A DNA stretch of 64,000 nucleotides from positions 436,501 to 500,500 of the forward strand of contig OY727103.1 in NCBI GenBank assembly GCA_963402885.1, written 5' to 3'. This document shows, piece after piece, positions 61,501 through 64,000 of the stretch. Made by a program: the position numbers and the translations under genes. How positions within the stretch are numbered: position 1 is the first letter of the stretch; every line of letters starts with the position of its first letter. The notes under the pieces are model-generated. The model saw only the letters and a program-made list of their open reading frames with translations. It was not told the origin of the DNA and did no database searches. This stretch comes from Antedon bifida. Its lineage: Eukaryota; Echinodermata; Crinoidea; Comatulida; Antedonidae.

Positions 61501-62520
61501 AGTTAAGATGGAAAATGTATTCAATTCATACTTTGACAAAAAAAAAAAAAATAAGGATAAAAATATATTTTACAATAATTATGCACTTGTCAATTGTATG
61601 ACCCACTATACGACCCCCGGGAGAGGTGCGTCATTTGTCCGATGTGTGTCATACCTTATGAATACCATGACGCACCCATGCGTCAATAATGTGACTTACT
61701 TTAGGTGACCATGACGTACCCATTTTGACGCACTGTGACCATGTTTTTTATGGTATTTTAGGTGGTAAAGTGACGGACATTGACACACCATTGGTCATTG
61801 ATTTGACGTACCATCTAGGTTTTTTGACGCACCCCTGCGTCAGTAATTATTTGTAAATGACGCACCCATGACGCACTTCTCCCGGGGGTCATATAGTGGG
61901 TCATACAATTGACAAGTGCATTATATTCGTATTTTAAAATTACCTTTGTTAGCAAGAGCAGCTCGGCTTAACCGAGGTGTACTGCTACCAAACCCATCGC
62001 CTCTACTACTATGGTATGCACCCTCTGATGTACTTGAATATTCAGTATATCCATCACTATCAACTGTATATTTTGACGGCTGACACCGATCATAAATTTC
62101 AGACAACAAATCATCAACAATTGAAGATTCTTTACGAATTTTACTAAATCTATTTTCTCTAACTATAGATGATAAATGTTCATCAAAAGAAGAATCTTCT
62201 TCATCAATTTCATCGGTAATTTCATCAAAAATACTGTCATCATCATCAAGATCTAGAACCACCATTTGGCTGGCATCTGCACTGTGTAGAAAAGGGGTTG
62301 CGACTGGTCTGTTTGCTTCTAAACTTTGATGATGATGAGGTGGCCTAGCGCGCAAGTCGTTCGCTCCAAAATGATTGGGCGTTGAAGTATTACGAGTCCA
62401 TTCTGATTTATTAAAATTCCTTTCTGAACCGAAAGGTGTTTTTATGTAATCTTCGTCTTCTAATTCTGAGCTTTCTTCTGGTGAAAATTCATCCAAACTC
62501 CTACGCCTAAGATTTGCCAT
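49548..62520 (-). CDS. TBC1D30: TBC1 domain family member 30-like Rab GTPase-activating protein
   Basis: Thirteen exons on the minus strand: 62520-61944, 61350-61186, 60994-60933, 59124-58933, 57109-56924, 56764-56596, 55850-55682, 55463-55358, 55083-54834, 54422-54195, 53239-53192, 51282-51199, 50836-49548 (3525 nt, 1174 residues; all phases agree). Residues 1-192 are acidic and disordered. About 193-247 is the TBC1D30-specific helix (DVDELREMLQQLKNRVGVMS). The TBC domain is about 285-505, with the arginine finger in IVKDLHRT and the glutamine finger in GYCQGFN. The ERMTVDIQALKRQY helix (about 660) is also diagnostic. The C-terminal 430 residues are Ser/Glu-rich and disordered, with an NLATAGN-type repeat. 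The human protein is a RAB8A GAP that restrains primary cilium formation; the same role is inferred here. CRE-like sites and a uORF lie at the 5' end. Confidence 0.93.
50935..51192 (-). mobile_element. tRNA-derived SINE-A body, reverse orientation
   Basis: Reverse-complement relative of 37737-38115 (ccggggtaacccctactc, agtgcacacgagccagatgtg). The tRNA head is missing. It directly abuts the donor of TBC1D30 exon 12. Confidence 0.8.
52285..52428. repeat. (ACAACAACAATA)n-type microsatellite
   Basis: About nine units of 12-15 bp, alternating acaacaac and aataac, in a TBC1D30 intron. Confidence 0.95.
53950..54114. mobile_element. Palindromic MITE-1
   Basis: Arms aagcactgtctacactatc and gatagtgtagacaaagcttt; one extra catatttggacatatcac unit. 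Located in a TBC1D30 intron. Confidence 0.88.
54640..54900. repeat. 130-bp tandem duplication covering the end of TBC1D30 exon 9 and its donor
   Basis: Two copies in tandem. The gene-proximal copy is the real exon end (donor at 54828-54833); the downstream copy repeats the last 48 exon bases and the GTAAGT donor at 54698-54703, plus intron sequence (ttgaacatcatgtgacccac). Some intronic words recur near 55906-55960, so the intron part may itself be a repeat. Confidence 0.95.
56360..56552 (+). repeat. Dispersed repeat, gcgctctctga family, copy 2
   Basis: Starts cgacaaggaggttatgtttt, has gttagttagcaggatttctc and ends ggtttgcgctctctgtg. The matching inverted copy is at 24925-25060. Lies in a TBC1D30 intron. 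Confidence 0.65.
57154..57407. mobile_element. Foldback element, tatcctctggtata ends
   Basis: Left end tatatcctctggtatag and right end tataccagaggatatac form inverted repeats, with a further internal pair (ggtgggactataccagagga). It starts 45 bp upstream of the acceptor of TBC1D30 exon 5. Confidence 0.8.
58380..58456. mobile_element. MITE-1, internally deleted copy
   Basis: Both ends are present but only about 77 bp long; the central palindrome is lost. It is joined head to tail with the next, full copy. Confidence 0.8.
58457..58612. mobile_element. Palindromic MITE-1
   Basis: Full copy with intact arms and core, in the same intron as two further copies. Confidence 0.9.
58740..58892. mobile_element. 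Palindromic MITE-1, opposite orientation, degenerate right end
   Basis: Left arm aagctttgtctacactatc; core in opposite orientation (gtgatatgacatcatcatg); right arm eroded (aaatttgatacagtgcttt). It lies about 40 bp past the donor of TBC1D30 exon 4. Confidence 0.82.
59160..60760 (-). other. Intron 3 of TBC1D30
   Basis: AT-rich, with no exon that would fit the phases and no clear repeat except the MITE at its far end. Confidence 0.5.
60765..60886. mobile_element. Palindromic MITE-1, shortened core
   Basis: Arms agttctgtctacactatc and gatagtgtagacagagcttt; the core has lost the catatatgg block. It is 47 bp from the donor of exon 3 of TBC1D30. Confidence 0.88.
61582..61920. mobile_element. Foldback MITE-3 with TTA flanks
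   Basis: Long inverted ends beginning tgcacttgtcaattgtatga and continuing through cccccgggaga; flanked by TTA on both sides (61579-61581, 61921-61923), as in Harbinger-type elements. Subterminal gacgcaccnatg-type words are repeated in the interior. It ends 23 bp from the donor of TBC1D30 exon 1. Confidence 0.85.
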
Positions 62521-62530
62521 CTTTTGCCAT
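62507..62530 (-). other. Upstream ORF overlapping the TBC1D30 start
   Basis: An ATG ten bases upstream of the chosen start, in good context (A at -3, G at +4), opens seven codons (MAKDGKS) and stops at a TAG inside the main frame. It could lower translation from the main start. Confidence 0.5.
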
Positions 62531-62595
62531 GTTGGCCACCCGACAGTCAGCTGCAGAGATACCGTCTGTTATGATTCGTGAAATCGACCGATTCC

Positions 62596-62633
62596 TGACG
62601 TAAAGAGGGCGTTTTTAGTAAACATTTACGTCA
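62596..62633. promoter_or_regulatory. Two inverted CRE-like sites upstream of TBC1D30
   Basis: TGACGTAA at 62596-62603 and TTACGTCA at 62626-62633, 76 and 106 bp upstream of the start codon. They are CREB/ATF-type half-variants by sequence; use is not shown. They could also be chance. Confidence 0.4.
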
Positions 62634-62639
62634 TCACAG

Positions 62640-63334
62640 AAGTTCAACAGAGGGCAGCAGACATTAATATCATAAGAAATAATCAAATATTTTGGCACAG
62701 AAATTATTTATTGAAAGTTCCCAACCACCAAAAAATAGCAATTTAAAAAAATATATTCAAATAAAAATTTATTTAAAAACATATCATAAAAAATGTTCAG
62801 AATCCATTTTTGGATGTCCATATGATTTTGTAAAATAAAAAATTATTTTGATAGTCCAAACTAAAAACTAAGTAAATCAAAAAAGTAAGTCAGTATAGTA
62901 TCAACCTCCACCAGCAGAACACGACAAATTCTTGAAAGACTATCAGATTTATAAAAAGAAAACGTTGTTTAAAAAAAGCGACAATTTTTACACTTTTATA
63001 CAGAGGAATTCTGTATGCTAATTCACGTGAATAAATAAACAGTTTGGTCTCGTACATAAACAATACTTTATACGTATTATACAAAACTTTAAACAAATAC
63101 ATTTTTTTCATAAAATATATCTATTATTTATAAGGCACATTTTTTTTTATTAAACCATGTATATTTTTCAGTCAAGGCAAATGAAATTAGCAACACAATT
63201 GACAAGACAGGCAAGCTAACACAACTGCTTTGAAACCAATGTTAACTATAATATGAACACTGTTTCTTCTTCTTTGCAACATATTTATTCCTTCTTGTCA
63301 TTTTTTCTTCTTTTTGACGTAAATTCATTCATCT
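62640..63334. other. Spacer between porcupine 3' end and TBC1D30 promoter
   Basis: AT-rich. Its right part probably is the porcupine 3' UTR. No coding signal is seen. Confidence 0.5.
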
Positions 63335-63907
63335 TCATTTTATCAACCAGTAGAAAATATAAGTTGCTATGGCAACATAGTGACTAGCAAAACCCAATTC
63401 TGACCATTTATCAAGGGTGTGGCTCATGTCGTATCCCTACAAGAAAACAAGTCACATGAGTATAATACAGTAACTGCACATTGAAAGGCAAATAAACTTA
63501 TAGATAAAATAAATATATTTTTTTTAAATACATCTGTACTGTTTCAAACCTCCATGTTTAAGTATAGAGGCTTATTTTAAGTAAGAACGGTCCTAATATT
63601 TAGTACGTTAGGAATCATGTACTAATTAATTTCCTGCAGTTACTGCAGTAACTGCATTTTTACTTTTTATGAAGAAGTCACTGCAATAAGCAGTACAGTG
63701 TGTTTATAAAAAAAAATGATTAAATTATTGATTAAGCAGGTTTTAAAGAGAAATCTAGTTACTGCAGTAAGTGCAGTAAAATAAACTCTAATTTCTCACC
63801 TCTTCCTCTTTCTCAGGATCACTGTCGAACATAACACCAAGATAAGCAAGATGAAACATAGCGAGGGCGCCAAACAGTATATTTATTAATATGACAAATA
63901 CATTTGA
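63335..63907 (-). CDS. PORCN: Protein-serine O-palmitoleoyltransferase porcupine, C-terminal part
   Basis: Two exons on the minus strand, 63907-63800 and 63436-63335, both phase 0, give the last 69 residues and the stop. The text includes NVFVILINILFGALAMFHLAYLG, a membrane helix, then an acidic DSDPEKEEEG loop, then MSHTLDKWSELGFASHYVA and the end IFYWLIK. This matches the conserved end of porcupine (HKWSELSWASHWV in vertebrates). Porcupine is an ER multi-pass MBOAT enzyme that attaches palmitoleate to Wnt proteins before secretion. The catalytic His and Asn lie upstream, outside the window. Upstream exons continue past position 64000. Confidence 0.9.
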
Positions 63908-63944
63908 CTGCAAAAAGAAATAATACATTTACTTATTACAATAC

Positions 63945-64000
63945 TATCAAACTAGTGCCCAAATATGGTAGTGATATGATTAAATATGGTAGTGATATGA
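63945..64000. mobile_element. MITE-1, cut by the window end
   Basis: Begins tactatcaaactagtgccca and continues into two tatggtagtgatatga units. It lies in a porcupine intron. Confidence 0.75.

Overview
This is a 64 kb piece of an intron-rich, AT-rich animal nuclear genome. Nothing prokaryotic is present. Genes are split into short exons with GT-AG introns, and the introns and spacers are crowded with short palindromic DNA transposons and tRNA-derived SINEs. Gene content (FGD-type RhoGEF, MIC19, TBC1D30, porcupine, and membrane proteins with a short-chain-collagen-C4-like domain) and repeat style suggest a marine invertebrate deuterostome. An echinoderm, perhaps a crinoid, is my best guess; this is inference, not proof.

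Layout. (1) 1986-27104, plus strand: a complete FGD1-4-like Cdc42 GEF of about 1269 residues in 22 exons (long disordered N-terminus, DH, PH, FYVE, PH), with a likely internal alternative first exon at 13950. (2) 29.7-39.8 kb: a small family of type II membrane proteins with a Cys-rich ectodomain: intact copy A (minus), decayed copy B (minus), intact copy C (plus, inverted), and a 3'-end relic of a further copy beyond C. Flanking DNA was duplicated with the genes. (3) 39.8-42.8 kb: a roughly 1.2-1.3 kb direct repeat, each unit carrying two opposed tRNA-like promoter modules. (4) 43342-45356, plus: a complete MIC19/CHCHD3-like gene (161 residues). (5) 49548-62520, minus: a complete TBC1D30-like RabGAP (about 1174 residues, 13 exons). 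(6) 63335-63907, minus: the last two exons of porcupine; the gene continues past the window.

The genes do not form an operon or shared pathway; they are ordinary animal neighbours. The FGD and TBC1D30 exon models were built by hand, and every intron phase closes in frame across the whole gene.

Most unusual observations: two unrelated genes each carry an intronic tandem duplication of an exon's 3' end plus its splice donor, and in both cases this produces potential in-frame mini-exons (3 x 21 nt in FGD, 1 x 36 nt in TBC1D30). The membrane-protein cluster is partly decayed. One near-perfectly palindromic MITE family has about 14 copies in the second half of the window, and one of them forms the polypyrimidine/acceptor region of a MIC19 exon.
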